Assembly: GCA_051985675.1 (NCBI GenBank)
Contig: JBPYFJ010000054.1
Span: 48,070-112,069 of the forward strand
From: JAFAXD01 sp051985675
GTDB lineage: Bacteria > Pseudomonadota > Alphaproteobacteria > Rhizobiales > Xanthobacteraceae
DNA: 64,000 nt
Direction: 5' to 3'
Positions 18,976-28,372 of the stretch are shown piece after piece. A program made the translations under genes and the position numbers. A model generated the notes under the pieces. That model saw only the letters and a program-made list of their open reading frames with translations, was not told where the DNA came from and did not search any database. How positions within the stretch are numbered: position 1 is the stretch's first letter; every line of letters begins with the position of its first letter.

Positions 18976-19848
18976 GTGGCGCTCAACCTCAACACGTTCA
19001 TCAGCATCCTGTTCGACGGCCTGGCTTACGCGATGTTCCTGTTCATCGTGTCGGTCGGGCTCTCGGTCACGATGGGCCTGATGGGCATCGTCAACCTCGC
19101 GCACGGCGCCTTCGCGATGGCGGGCGGCTACATGATGCTGACGCTCACCCGCAGTTGGGGCATCGGGTTCCTGCCGTCCCTCGCCATTACGTTCCTGATG
19201 GTCGGGGCCGTGAGCGTGATCTTCGAACGAACGCTCTACGTCCGTCTTTACCGCGCGACCGAGCTCGACCAGGTGCTGCTCACGATCGGTCTCGCCTTCA
19301 TGGCGATCGCCGCCTACACCTACTTTTACGGACCGAGCCAGCAATCAATCCGCCTGCCGAGCTATCTCACCGGTCAGATCGACGGCGGTTTTCGGACCTT
19401 CCCGACCTATAGGGTGTTCATGATCGCGATCGGGGCGATCCTGATCGCCGTGCTCTGGTACGTCTTCGAACGCACCAATATCGGCGCCAAGATCCGCGCC
19501 GCGGTCGATAATCGCCGCATGGCCCAGTCGATCGGGATCGACGTCGATCGCCTGTTCACGCTCACATTCGGAATCGGCAGCGGGCTCGCGGCGCTCGGCG
19601 GCGGGCTGGCGGTGCAGCTGGTCGGGCTGAGCCCAAGCTTTGCGGTGATCTACCTGGTGTTCTTCCTGTTGGTCGTCGCCGTCGGGGGGCTCGGCAGTTT
19701 CAAGGGTACTCTGCTGGCCGCGCTGATCCTCGGCATTTTCGATACCGCCGGAAAGTATCTCTACGCCGACGCCGGTGGGTTCTTCATCTACGCGATCGCC
19801 ATGGCGATCCTGCTTGTTCGGCCGGCGGGGCTTTACGGCCGTGAGTGA
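18976..19848 (+). CDS. livH: Branched-chain amino acid-type ABC permease (LivH)
   Basis: 290 residues with about eight membrane helices. Family signature: GLMGIVNLAHGAFAMAGGY near 35-53, and a conserved GxGSGLAALGGGLAVQLVGL stretch in the second half that contacts the ATPase. It starts at GTG 18976. Its stop overlaps the livM start by eight bases, so translation is coupled. LivH and LivM form the inner-membrane channel. Confidence 0.93.
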   Translation: MALNLNTFISILFDGLAYAMFLFIVSVGLSVTMGLMGIVNLAHGAFAMAGGYMMLTLTRSWGIGFLPSLAITFLMVGAVSVIFERTLYVRLYRATELDQVLLTIGLAFMAIAAYTYFYGPSQQSIRLPSYLTGQIDGGFRTFPTYRVFMIAIGAILIAVLWYVFERTNIGAKIRAAVDNRRMAQSIGIDVDRLFTLTFGIGSGLAALGGGLAVQLVGLSPSFAVIYLVFFLLVVAVGGLGSFKGTLLAALILGIFDTAGKYLYADAGGFFIYAIAMAILLVRPAGLYGRE

Positions 19849-20854
19849 GGTGGCAAGCAGCGCAGCCGATCCGCATGCGCGCGCCCGCGCCTATCTGGCC
19901 ACGCGCCACCATTGGCACTGGGCCGAGGCACTGCCGTGGCTGATCGCGATCGCAGCCTTTTTTGCCTTTCCGGATCGTATGACGTTCGGCACCCAGGTGC
20001 TGGTGATGGTGCTGTTTGCGCTCTCGCTCGACCTGATCCTGGGCTACGCCGGCATCGTGACGCTCGGGCAAGCGGCGTTCTTCGGCTTGGGCGCCTACAC
20101 GGTCGGGCTGTTGTCGGTGCGCGCGGGTTACGGCGAGCCGATCACCGGCTTGTTCGCTGCTGCCGCGGTCGCGGCAGCGGTGGGCTTCCTGACCGGTCTG
20201 GTGCTGTTGCGCTATCGCGGATTGACGCTGCTCGTGCTGACGCTCTCGACCACGATCCTGCTGCAGGAGGTCGGCAACCTATTCAAGGACATCACCGGCG
20301 GCTACGACGGCATTCCCGGGATCACCATCTGGCCGCTGCTCGGTTTGTTCGACTACGACCTCTACAACCATACCAACTACATCTATTGCCTGGTGGTGCT
20401 CGCTGTCCTGTTCTACGTCGTGCGCCGAATCGTCCACTCATCGTTCGGCGAGGCGCTCGCCGGCATCCGCGAGAACGTCAACCGTATGCACGCGATCGGG
20501 TCGCCGGTGCGGTGGCGGCTCGTGATCGTCTATACGATCTCGGCGGCGATCGCCGGCGTATCGGGGGCGTTGTTCACCCAGACCAGCGCCTACGTGACGC
20601 TCGGCGTGTTCGACTTTGACCGCAGCGCCGGCGTCATGACGATCCTGATCCTGGGCGGCACCGGACGGCTCTACGGCGCATTCGCCGGTGGCGTGATCTA
20701 CATGTTGCTGGAGGATTCGCTCTCCAAACTCAGTCCCGAATTCTGGCAGTTCGGCATCGGTCTGGTGCTGGTGCTGGTGGTGCTGTTCGCACGCCGCGGG
20801 CTGTTTGGGCTGGCTCAGGATCTCGGCGACAGACTGCGGCGGAAACCGGCATGA
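19841..20854 (+). CDS. livM: Branched-chain amino acid-type ABC permease (LivM)
   Basis: 337 residues when read from GTG 19841, which sits inside the end of livH (GTGAGTGA). The frame is open upstream, but that part lies over livH and is not LivM-like. About ten helices follow a 30-residue cytoplasmic N-terminus. LGYAGIVTLGQAAFFGLGAYT near 59-79 and the EAA-like loop FGEALAGIRENVNRMHAIG near 204-222 identify the family. The stop overlaps the livG start as ATGA. Confidence 0.93.
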   Translation: MSEVASSAADPHARARAYLATRHHWHWAEALPWLIAIAAFFAFPDRMTFGTQVLVMVLFALSLDLILGYAGIVTLGQAAFFGLGAYTVGLLSVRAGYGEPITGLFAAAAVAAAVGFLTGLVLLRYRGLTLLVLTLSTTILLQEVGNLFKDITGGYDGIPGITIWPLLGLFDYDLYNHTNYIYCLVVLAVLFYVVRRIVHSSFGEALAGIRENVNRMHAIGSPVRWRLVIVYTISAAIAGVSGALFTQTSAYVTLGVFDFDRSAGVMTILILGGTGRLYGAFAGGVIYMLLEDSLSKLSPEFWQFGIGLVLVLVVLFARRGLFGLAQDLGDRLRRKPA

Positions 20855-21606
20855 GCGCTGCCCTCGAAATCCGCGATCTGCGCAAAAGCTTCGGCGCGCT
20901 GGCGGTCACGCGCGACGTCAACCTCGTGCTCGAGCGCGGCGCTCGGCATGCGCTGATTGGTCCGAACGGCGCCGGCAAAACGACGCTCGTGAACCTCATC
21001 ACGGGCGTGCTGCGACCCTCGGCCGGTCACGTGCTGCTCGAGGGCCAGGATATTACGCGGCTGCCGCAAGCAGCCCGCACGAGGCGCGGAATTGCGCGCA
21101 CGTTCCAGATCAATCAGCTGTTCCGTGGGCTCACGGTTCTCGAGAACGTTTACCTGGCGGTGGCCGAACGCGAGGGCGTCTGCAATCACCTGTGGCGCCC
21201 GGTTGGCGCTGAGCGCGCCGTGATCGAGGAAGCGCTCGCGCATCTCGACGCACTGCGGCTCGCCGATGACGCGCTCAAGCTTGTACGCGAACTCCCTTAC
21301 GGCCGGTTGCGGCTGGTCGAGATCGCGATCGCGCTGGCGCTGCGTCCAAAGGTGCTGCTGCTCGACGAGCCGGCCGCCGGCGTACCATCGTCCGAAAGCC
21401 ATCTTATCCTCGACGTGATCGCGGGCCTCGATCCGGATATCGCGATCCTCATCATCGAGCACGACATGGATGTCGTGTTCCGGGTCGCCAAACACATCAC
21501 CGTCCTGGTGCAGGGTGCAGTGCTGACCGACGGAACGCCGGCAGAGATCGTCGCTGACGAGCGCGTCCGTGCGGTCTATCTCGGCGAAGAGGTCCACCAT
21601 GAATAG
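20851..21606 (+). CDS. livG: Liv-type ABC transporter ATPase (LivG)
   Basis: 251 residues. Walker A GPNGAGKTT is at about 37-45, Walker B VLLLDEPAAG near 168-177, and the H-loop is IIEHDMD. The signature loop reads LPYGRLRLVEIA, a departure from LSYGxQRxxEIA with Pro replacing Ser and Leu replacing Gln; the Gly and the Arg/Glu framework remain. It couples ATP hydrolysis to uptake with LivF. It overlaps livM by four bases and livF by eight. Confidence 0.93.
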   Translation: MSAALEIRDLRKSFGALAVTRDVNLVLERGARHALIGPNGAGKTTLVNLITGVLRPSAGHVLLEGQDITRLPQAARTRRGIARTFQINQLFRGLTVLENVYLAVAEREGVCNHLWRPVGAERAVIEEALAHLDALRLADDALKLVRELPYGRLRLVEIAIALALRPKVLLLDEPAAGVPSSESHLILDVIAGLDPDIAILIIEHDMDVVFRVAKHITVLVQGAVLTDGTPAEIVADERVRAVYLGEEVHHE

Positions 21607-22312
21607 CGCGGCCTCGCTGGAGCTCACCAGCGTGTTCGCCGGCTACGGTGAGACCGTGGTGCTCGAGGACGTGCGGCTGGCCATGCGCGAGGGCGAGACG
21701 GTATCGATCATCGGCCGCAACGGCGTCGGCAAGACCACGCTGCTGGCGACGGTGATGGGTCACACCACCTTGCACGGCGGTGCGATCCTGCTGCATGGCC
21801 GCGATATCACCAGGCTCGCGCCGCATCGGCGGTCCTGGGCGGGGCTCGGCTACGTGCCGCAGGAGCGTGAGATCTTTCCCTCGTTGTCGCTGCGGGAGAA
21901 TCTCGAGGTCGCGCTGCGCCCGGGCAGGTGGACGATCGAAGCGGTCTACGCACTGTTTCCGCGGCTGGCAGAGCGCCAGGGCAACCGCGGCAATCAGCTC
22001 TCCGGGGGCGAACAGCAGATGTTGTCGATCGCCCGCGCGCTTGTCGGCAATCCATCGGTTGTGCTGATGGACGAGCCCTCGGAGGGGCTTGCACCGGTGA
22101 TCGTCGAAGAGCTTGCACGCGCCATCAAGCGACTGGCCTCGGCCGAGGGCCTCACTCTGATCGTTGTGGAACAGAATACGCGGCTCGCACTCGAAATATC
22201 GCCGCGCACCGTCGTGCTCGACCGCGGACGCGTGGTCTATGACGGACCGAGCGCAGGACTGAAGGCGGATCCGGCCAAGCTGCAGCGGCTGATCGGCGTG
22301 GCGGGACGCTAG
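21599..22312 (+). CDS. livF: Liv-type ABC transporter ATPase (LivF)
   Basis: 237 residues. Walker A GRNGVGKTT near 38-46, signature LSGGEQQMLSIARAL near 135-149, Walker B VVLMDEPSEGLAP near 155-167. GLGYVPQEREIFPSLS is the LivF-type Q-loop region. The ATG at 21599 overlaps the livG stop by eight bases. It completes a full five-component Liv importer (binding protein, two permeases, two ATPases). It converges with the transglycosylase gene seven bases away. Confidence 0.94.
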   Translation: MNSAASLELTSVFAGYGETVVLEDVRLAMREGETVSIIGRNGVGKTTLLATVMGHTTLHGGAILLHGRDITRLAPHRRSWAGLGYVPQEREIFPSLSLRENLEVALRPGRWTIEAVYALFPRLAERQGNRGNQLSGGEQQMLSIARALVGNPSVVLMDEPSEGLAPVIVEELARAIKRLASAEGLTLIVVEQNTRLALEISPRTVVLDRGRVVYDGPSAGLKADPAKLQRLIGVAGR

Positions 22313-22319
22313 CCGCTCG

Positions 22320-23528
22320 CTACGGCGTCGCCCGCAGCCGCGTAATCAGCTCCGGCGTCGGATAGGAGTCGGCCGGCAGCCCGAGCTTGACCTGCATGGC
22401 CTTGACCGCGACCCGCGTGGCGGTGCCGAGCTTGCCGTCGGCGCCGCCGACGTCATAGCCATGCTTCATCAGCAGCTGTTGCAGTTCGCGCGTCTGTTCC
22501 ATGCTGATCGGCGGCACCGTTCCGGCGCCCTTGCTCATCGGCGGTGCGCCCGCGAGCCGCGTCGCGTAGTAGGCGGCTGTGGTCGAATAGACGAGCGAGT
22601 TGTTCCACTTCAGATAGACCTGGAAATTGTCGTAGGCGAGAAACGCAGGGCCGAAGCGGCCCATCGGGAGCAGCACGGAGGCCGTCAGGCTGTCGTTCGG
22701 CAGCGGCCGTCCGTTGGGATAGGTCACGCCCCACCTGGCCCATTGCCCGCGCGGTTGCTTGACGTCGAGCCCGGTCTCCTTCCAGGGCAGATTTTGCGGA
22801 ACGCGGATCTCCTCCAGCCACGGCTCGCCGCGTTTCCAGCCCAGGTTGACCAGATAATTCGCGGTCGAGCCGATCACGTCCGCGGCGCTGCGGAGCAGGT
22901 TGCGATGCCCGTCGCCCTCGTAGTCGACCGCATATTTGTAGTATTCCGAAGGCATCATCTGGGTCTGACCGAGCTCGCCCGCCCAGGAGCCGATCATTTC
23001 CGGCGCGGTCAGATCGCCGCGCTCGATCAGCCGCAACGCGTCGAACAGATGGCCGCGGAACATCTCGGCGCGACGGCAATCATAGGCAAGCGATACGATC
23101 GACCGCAGCGCCTGGTCCTTGCCCATGTTGGCGCCAAAGTCGCTTTCAAGTCCCCAGAAGCCGGCGATCACCGCCGCCGGAACGCCATACTGCTGCTCGG
23201 CGCGCGCGAATGTCGCGGCGTTCTTCTTGATCTGGGCAATGCCCTGCGAGATTCGGCCGCCGGGCAGCATCTTGGTCGAGAACTCGATGAAGCTCTGCGC
23301 GAACACCCGCTGGCCGCGGTCGATGTTGACGATGCGCTGGTCGTAGACCAGGAACGGCGACGCCTGGGCGATGGCATTGCGCGAAATGCCTTGCGCCAGC
23401 GCCTCCTGCTTGAAGCTTGCCAGCCACTGGTCGAACGACCCGGAGGTCCGGCATGGCGCCGCGGCGAAAGCGTACGTCGCGGCTAACATCGCGACGACCG
23501 TCGCCAGAACGAATTGGAAGCGCCTCAT
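22320..23528 (-). CDS. MltB-family lytic murein transglycosylase with peptidoglycan-binding domain
   Basis: 402 residues. The signal peptide ends near ATYAFAAAP. The SLT_2 catalytic domain spans about residues 30-330, with the catalytic Glu in GFWGLESDFG near 127 and the GELGQTQMMPSEY block near 186-198. A C-terminal PG_binding_1 domain (ELQQLLMKHGYDVGGADGKLG) occupies about 345-400. It cleaves the MurNAc-GlcNAc bond to form 1,6-anhydroMurNAc in the periplasm. There is no lipobox, so it is probably soluble. The ATG at 23528 is preferred over an adjacent GTG at 23531. Confidence 0.94.
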   Translation of the reverse strand: MRRFQFVLATVVAMLAATYAFAAAPCRTSGSFDQWLASFKQEALAQGISRNAIAQASPFLVYDQRIVNIDRGQRVFAQSFIEFSTKMLPGGRISQGIAQIKKNAATFARAEQQYGVPAAVIAGFWGLESDFGANMGKDQALRSIVSLAYDCRRAEMFRGHLFDALRLIERGDLTAPEMIGSWAGELGQTQMMPSEYYKYAVDYEGDGHRNLLRSAADVIGSTANYLVNLGWKRGEPWLEEIRVPQNLPWKETGLDVKQPRGQWARWGVTYPNGRPLPNDSLTASVLLPMGRFGPAFLAYDNFQVYLKWNNSLVYSTTAAYYATRLAGAPPMSKGAGTVPPISMEQTRELQQLLMKHGYDVGGADGKLGTATRVAVKAMQVKLGLPADSYPTPELITRLRATP

Positions 23529-23553
23529 CACCCACCCGAAGATCGTTGATCCC

Positions 23554-24516
23554 TCAATGCGGCTGCGTCTCCAGTGCCTTTTCGGTCAGCTTGTCCAACG
23601 CGCCGAGTTCGGCGCCCGACAGCCTGGCGGCGGCCGCCTTGATATTCGCATCGATTTGCTCGGGCCGCGAGGCCCCCGCGATCACACTGGGAATAAACGG
23701 TTTTTCCAGCAGCCACGCGAACGCCACGGCGAGCACGTTGAGCTTGTGCTGCTCACAGAACTCGACGATTCGGTAGGTGAGCTCGAGATTGTCCTGCGTC
23801 CAGAACAAGTCCGAGAGCCGGTTCTTGGCGGCGAGCCGCGTTCCCGCCGGCATGGGGGCGCCGCGCCGGTATTTGCCGGTCAAAAGGCCGCTGGCGAGCG
23901 GAAAGTACGGGACCAGCGCGATCTTGTTGCGCACCATTGCGGGCATGCGATCCTTTTCGATGTGACGCTTGATCAGGCTGAGCTCGTCCTGCGCACAGAT
24001 GAAGCGGGTGAGCCCGAGTTTGCGTGCGGTGGCATCCGCTCCGTCGAGCTGTTTGCCGACGAAGTTGGAGTTGCCGATGTGGCGCACCTTGCCCTGCTTG
24101 ACGAGGTCATCGAGTGCACGCAGCGTTTCTTCGATCGGCACGCTCGGATCGGCGCGATGCTGATAGTAGAGATCGATGTAGTCACTCCTGAGCCGCCGCA
24201 GGCTGCCCTCGACCGCGGTCATGGTGTACTTGCGGGATGCGCCCTGCATGGTACCGGCTTCGTCGAACACCATGCCGAACTTGGTGGCGACCACGACATC
24301 CTTGCGCTTGCTGCCGAGGATCTCGCCGAGCATCTCCTCCGACTTTCCGCGCGGGCCGTAGATGTCGGCCGTGTCGAAATGATTGATGCCGCGGTCGATT
24401 GCGTGATGCACGAGCGTCCGCGCCGTCGAAAGATCCATGCGGGCGCCAAAATTGTTGCAGCCCAGCCCGACCACCGAAACCTTGAGGTCGGACGTGCCGA
24501 TATCGCGATATTCCAT
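23554..24516 (-). CDS. Aldo/keto reductase
   Basis: 320 residues of the TIM-barrel AKR superfamily. The catalytic tetrad is complete: Asp48, Tyr53 (FDTADIYG), Lys79 (ATKFG) and His120 (YYQHRAD). The segment IPSVIAGASRPEQI near 283-296 is the NADPH adenosine-phosphate binding region. It resembles the YajO/Tas-like, NADPH-dependent group; the substrate is unknown. The frame is open to 25500, but the part upstream of ATG 24516 runs antisense to the amidase gene and has no AKR similarity. It lies 25 bases downstream of the transglycosylase gene start and could be co-transcribed with it. Confidence 0.92.
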   Translation of the reverse strand: MEYRDIGTSDLKVSVVGLGCNNFGARMDLSTARTLVHHAIDRGINHFDTADIYGPRGKSEEMLGEILGSKRKDVVVATKFGMVFDEAGTMQGASRKYTMTAVEGSLRRLRSDYIDLYYQHRADPSVPIEETLRALDDLVKQGKVRHIGNSNFVGKQLDGADATARKLGLTRFICAQDELSLIKRHIEKDRMPAMVRNKIALVPYFPLASGLLTGKYRRGAPMPAGTRLAAKNRLSDLFWTQDNLELTYRIVEFCEQHKLNVLAVAFAWLLEKPFIPSVIAGASRPEQIDANIKAAAARLSGAELGALDKLTEKALETQPH

Positions 24517-24612
24517 GGAGATCGTCCTGCAGCCGTTGGATAATGGGCGTATCCATACAGGTCGTGCGATCGGTTTGCCAGTTGCCCCGCGCTCGTGATT
24601 AGAGGAGCTCCC

Positions 24613-25962
24613 ATGTCGACGGATATTCGCATCAAGCCCGCCATGCGCCCGTATCTCGAGGCAACGAAGCGCTTTGCGAGCGGCGACGACAATCCGCGGG
24701 AATTTCTTGAACGCTGCCTCAAAGAACTCGACTGGTGGGAGCCGCAGATCGGCGCTTTCGTCAACCTCAACCTGCCCGCGGCGCGCGCCGCGGCCGATCA
24801 GGCAACCGCGCGTTGGCGCGAGCGCAAGCCACGCTCCCCGATCGACGGCATCCCGATGGGTATCAAAGATGTGATCGAGACCGCGGACATGCCGACCGAG
24901 CTCGGCTCTCCGCTGTTCGAGGACTGGCGATCGTGGAAGGACGCGGCCAGCGTGGTGGCGTTGCGCGCGGCCGGGGCCGTCATTCTGGGCAAGACCGTGA
25001 CCACCGAGTTTGCGATGTCGTTCCCGCGCGGCACCCGCAATCCGTGGAACATCGATCACACGCCGGGCGGCTCGAGCAGCGGATCGGCGGCTGCGGTTGC
25101 AGCCGGCATCATCAGTGCCGGGCTCGGCACGCAGGTGCTCGGCTCGACCCTGCGGCCGGCAAGCTTTTGCGGCGTCTACGGCTACAAGCCGAGCGTGCAC
25201 GCGCTCAACCGAACCGGCAGCCACGACTATCAGAGCCAGAGCTGCACCGGGATCATCGCCGCCTCTCTGGAAGACACTTGGCAGGTCGCCTACGAGATCG
25301 TCACCCGCGCCGGCGGCGATCCGGGCTGGCCCGGGCTCGTCGGCCCGGACCACGCACCGCCGGCGAAAAAGCCGCGCCGGCTCGCATTCGTGGAAACGGC
25401 GGGCTGGGCCGCTGCCGATGCGCCGGCCAAGCAGTGCATGGAGGCGGCGCTCAAGCGCATCGAAGCGGCGGGGGTCGAGATCCTCACCCGTACGACGCAC
25501 GCGATCGTCGATGCGATCGAGCCCGACCTTGCTGGCGCGTTCGATCTTTCGATGCGCATCAACGATTTTGAAATGCGCAGCTTGATCCAGTCGTGCGTGG
25601 ATCGCGATATCAAAAAGCTCAGCCCGGTGGTGCGCGAGCGCATACCCAAGGCAATGGCGCTTACGCTCGCCGACTACCGCGGCGATCTCGCGACCCGCGA
25701 TGAGATCCGTGCCGCCTATGCTGAACTCGCCGCCGACTGCGACGGCTGCGTCACGCTGGGGTCGGTCGGGCCGGCCCCGAAGGGGCTCGAGTCGACCGGC
25801 GTCGTTTTGATGAACGTTCCCGCCTCGCTGCTCGGGATTCCGGCGCTCACGCTGCCGGTATTTTCCGTCGACGGGATGCCGCTCGGCCTGCAGGTGATGG
25901 GGTTCGCCGATCGCGACGCCGATATGTTCGGCATCGCGGCTTGGTTGCGCGACCTGCTGTAG
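24613..25962 (+). CDS. Amidase signature family enzyme
   Basis: 449 residues. The Ser-cisSer-Lys triad can be placed: Lys85 (GIPMGIKD), the cis-Ser in GGSSSGSA at 152-159, and the nucleophile Ser178 in GTQVLGSTLRPA. Most family members have GG before this Ser; here the first Gly is Leu176, close to the oxyanion hole. The family hydrolyses amides, from aryl-malonamides to glutamyl-tRNA transamidation. It has no transamidosome partner, so a free amidase is likely. GAGGAG precedes the ATG. It ends directly against the stop of the next, convergent gene. Confidence 0.9.
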   Translation: MSTDIRIKPAMRPYLEATKRFASGDDNPREFLERCLKELDWWEPQIGAFVNLNLPAARAAADQATARWRERKPRSPIDGIPMGIKDVIETADMPTELGSPLFEDWRSWKDAASVVALRAAGAVILGKTVTTEFAMSFPRGTRNPWNIDHTPGGSSSGSAAAVAAGIISAGLGTQVLGSTLRPASFCGVYGYKPSVHALNRTGSHDYQSQSCTGIIAASLEDTWQVAYEIVTRAGGDPGWPGLVGPDHAPPAKKPRRLAFVETAGWAAADAPAKQCMEAALKRIEAAGVEILTRTTHAIVDAIEPDLAGAFDLSMRINDFEMRSLIQSCVDRDIKKLSPVVRERIPKAMALTLADYRGDLATRDEIRAAYAELAADCDGCVTLGSVGPAPKGLESTGVVLMNVPASLLGIPALTLPVFSVDGMPLGLQVMGFADRDADMFGIAAWLRDLL

Positions 25963-26217
25963 TTACTGCGCGTAGCTGCCGCGCGGTCCGCCCGAATAGC
26001 GACGCGGGCGCCTTTGGTTGTGGAACATCGCGTTCGAGATGCTGGGGCCGGCCGTAAAGCCGATGACCCCGCCGACGACCAAGCCGATCGGGCCACCGAC
26101 GATGGCACCGGACAGGGCGCCCAACGCCGTCTCCCCGACGCGTTCTTGCGCGCAGGCAACCGTGGGGCCCAAGGCAATCGCACTCGCAAGCACGGCGGCC
26201 GCGACAAGCGCTCTCAT
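25963..26217 (-). CDS. Small exported glycine-zipper protein, 84 aa
   Basis: The signal peptide ends at about ACAQE. It is followed by a glycine-zipper stretch with repeated Gly at small spacing (GALSGAIVGGPIGLVVGGVIG) and a basic, Arg/Gly/Tyr-rich tail. Such short proteins insert in or associate with membranes, but no function can be given. The ATG at 26217 has GGAG seven bases upstream; an ATG at 26223 has GGAG too close. Its stop abuts the amidase stop. Confidence 0.7.
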   Translation of the reverse strand: MRALVAAAVLASAIALGPTVACAQERVGETALGALSGAIVGGPIGLVVGGVIGFTAGPSISNAMFHNQRRPRRYSGGPRGSYAQ

Positions 26218-26393
26218 CGTCATTCTCCGATCCGGGGTGTTTACTGACCCGCATCGTAACCCGACGGCCGTTAAATGGTTCCTGCGGGTTCGCGCCCCCA
26301 GCGCGATATGGTTGCCAGTGTGTTAATTCGGCAGCACCTTGCGCCGCGTGATCCGGATTGGGATAACCCCCGCCGATGCCGGAAGGAGAGCCG

Positions 26394-27425
26394 ATGCCCA
26401 AGCCGATCCTGCTTCCGACCAGCCTGGTCGGATCCTACCCGCAGCCGGACTGGCTGATCGACCGCGACGAGCTCGTCAAATCGGTGGTGCGGCTGCGCGC
26501 CGAACACCTGTGGCTTATCGACCGGGAGCATCGCGAGGCCGCGCAGGACGATGCGACCATCCTGGCGGTGCGCGACCAGGAGCGCGCCGGTCTCGACATC
26601 GTGTCCGACGGCGAGCAGGCGCGCGAGAGCTACTCCAACCATTTCGCGACCGCGCTCGACGGCGTCGACCTCGACAAGCCGGGCCAGACGCCGAACCGGT
26701 TTGGCAAGATGATCCCGGTCCCGCGCATCGCCGGCAGGATCAAGCGCAAGCATCCGGTCGAGGTTCACGCCGTGAAGCTCGTGCGCGCCAACACCGATCG
26801 GATGGTCAAGACGACCGTGCCGGGCGCGTTCACCATGGCGGTGCAGGCGCAGGACGATTTCTACAAGGACCCGGAGGCGCTCGCGAACGACTACGCGGCC
26901 GCGGTCAACGAGGAGATCAAGGATCTGTTCGCCGCCGGCGCCGACATCGTGCAACTCGACGAACCCTGGATGGTGTCGTTCGCGGACCGGGCGCGGAAGT
27001 ACGGCGTGAGCGTGCTCAACCGGGCGATCGAGGGCGCCACCGGCAAGACTGCCGTGCATCTGTGCCTGGGCTACGCGCACGTGGTGAAGAACAAGCCGTC
27101 AACCTACGCGTTTCTGGCCGAACTCGAGGGTTCCAAGATCGACCAGGTCTCGATCGAAGCGGCGGAGCCGAAGCTCGACCTCGCGGTGCTCAAGGACTTG
27201 CCCTCGAAGACTATCATCCTGGGCGTGCTCAACCTCGGCGACATGGCTGTTGAGACGCCGGAAACGGTGGCGGCGCGCATCCGCGCCGCGCTAAAATACG
27301 TGCCGGCGCAGCGACTGGTCATCGCGCCCGACTGCGGCATGAAATATCTGCCGCGCGCGGTGGCCTTCGGTAAGATGCAGGCGATGGTCGCCGGCACCAA
27401 CATCGTGCGCAAGGAATTGAACTAG
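26394..27425 (+). CDS. MetE C-terminal-like (core MetE) methyltransferase-fold protein
   Basis: 343 residues of the UROD/MetE-like TIM barrel, without the N-terminal half of full-length MetE (about 750 residues). The zinc site of cobalamin-independent methionine synthase is retained: His222-x-Cys224, Glu255 and Cys314. IVQLDEPWM near 185-193 is the MetE DEP motif. It could transfer a methyl group to a thiol, but the donor and acceptor are unknown. GGAAGGAG precedes ATG 26394. The intradiol dioxygenase gene follows after 22 bases, so they form an operon. Confidence 0.86.
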   Translation: MPKPILLPTSLVGSYPQPDWLIDRDELVKSVVRLRAEHLWLIDREHREAAQDDATILAVRDQERAGLDIVSDGEQARESYSNHFATALDGVDLDKPGQTPNRFGKMIPVPRIAGRIKRKHPVEVHAVKLVRANTDRMVKTTVPGAFTMAVQAQDDFYKDPEALANDYAAAVNEEIKDLFAAGADIVQLDEPWMVSFADRARKYGVSVLNRAIEGATGKTAVHLCLGYAHVVKNKPSTYAFLAELEGSKIDQVSIEAAEPKLDLAVLKDLPSKTIILGVLNLGDMAVETPETVAARIRAALKYVPAQRLVIAPDCGMKYLPRAVAFGKMQAMVAGTNIVRKELN

Positions 27426-27447
27426 ATCGGACCTAGCTGGAGGACCC

Positions 27448-28329
27448 ATGCCCTACGTGACCGAGAAGAACCTCACCGACATTGTCCTCGATCGCTGGAG
27501 CAAGGTGCCCGATCCGCGCCTGCGCCAGATCATGACCTCGCTCATCAAGCATCTGCACGGGTTCGTCCGCGAGATCGAACCGACCGAGGCGGAGTGGTTC
27601 ACGGCGATCGATTGGCTGACTCGCACCGGCAAGCTGTGCACCGACAAGCGCCAGGAATTCATCCTCACCTCGGACGTGCTTGGGGTGAGCATGCTGGTGG
27701 ACGCGATCAACCACCGGTTCTCCAGCAAGGCGACGCCGACCACCGTGACCGGGCCGTTCCACATCCACGATTCGCCGGAACTCGCCGACGGCGCCGACAT
27801 GGCCAATGGCGCGCCCGGGATTCCCTGCTTTGTGCACGGCAAGGTGGCCGACATGGAGGGACGCCCGGTCGCCAACGTCATGCTCGACGTCTGGCAGACC
27901 GACGGCGAGGGCCTCTACGAGGCGCAGCGCCCGGAAATCACCGATACCTGGATGCGCGGCATCTATCACAGCAAGCCGGACGGCAGCTATCTGATCCGCA
28001 CGGTCGCGCCGATCGGCTACACGATCCCGCTCGACGGCACGGTCGGCGAAGTGTTCGAACGCAACAACATCAGCCCGTATCGGCCGGCGCACATCCATTT
28101 CATGATCAAGGCGCCGGGCTTCCACGCCGTCACCACACACCTGTTCCAGCGCGGTGACCAGTACATCGAGACCGACGTGGTTTACGGCGTGAAGGAGCCG
28201 CTGATCGTCGAGTTCGAGAAGAAGCCCGCCGGCAGCAAGGCGCCGAACGGCGAGATCCTGAACGAGCCGTTCTACGAAGTGCGCTACGACTTCACGCTGC
28301 AGCGGCTGGCGCAGGCGGCGGCGGCGTAG
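27448..28329 (+). CDS. Intradiol ring-cleavage dioxygenase (catechol/hydroxyquinol type)
   Basis: 293 residues. An N-terminal dimerisation helical part is followed by the beta-sandwich domain. The Fe(III) ligands are present: Tyr157 (GLYE), Tyr191 (IGYTIP), His215 and His217 (RPAHIHF). Length and the helical N-terminus match catechol 1,2- and hydroxyquinol 1,2-dioxygenases rather than protocatechuate 3,4-dioxygenases, and a single polypeptide suffices. It would open a catechol or hydroxyquinol ring between the hydroxyls. TGGAGG precedes the ATG. It is the second gene after the MetE-like gene. Confidence 0.92.
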   Translation: MPYVTEKNLTDIVLDRWSKVPDPRLRQIMTSLIKHLHGFVREIEPTEAEWFTAIDWLTRTGKLCTDKRQEFILTSDVLGVSMLVDAINHRFSSKATPTTVTGPFHIHDSPELADGADMANGAPGIPCFVHGKVADMEGRPVANVMLDVWQTDGEGLYEAQRPEITDTWMRGIYHSKPDGSYLIRTVAPIGYTIPLDGTVGEVFERNNISPYRPAHIHFMIKAPGFHAVTTHLFQRGDQYIETDVVYGVKEPLIVEFEKKPAGSKAPNGEILNEPFYEVRYDFTLQRLAQAAAA

Positions 28330-28372
28330 GTTGCTTACTCATCCATTGGAGGGTGAGCGATTAGGCGCTCTA

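Noticed and set aside
24517..25500. N-terminal extension of the aldo/keto reductase frame (to 648 aa)
   Set aside because: The added part lies antisense to the amidase gene; the AKR fold begins at ATG 24516.
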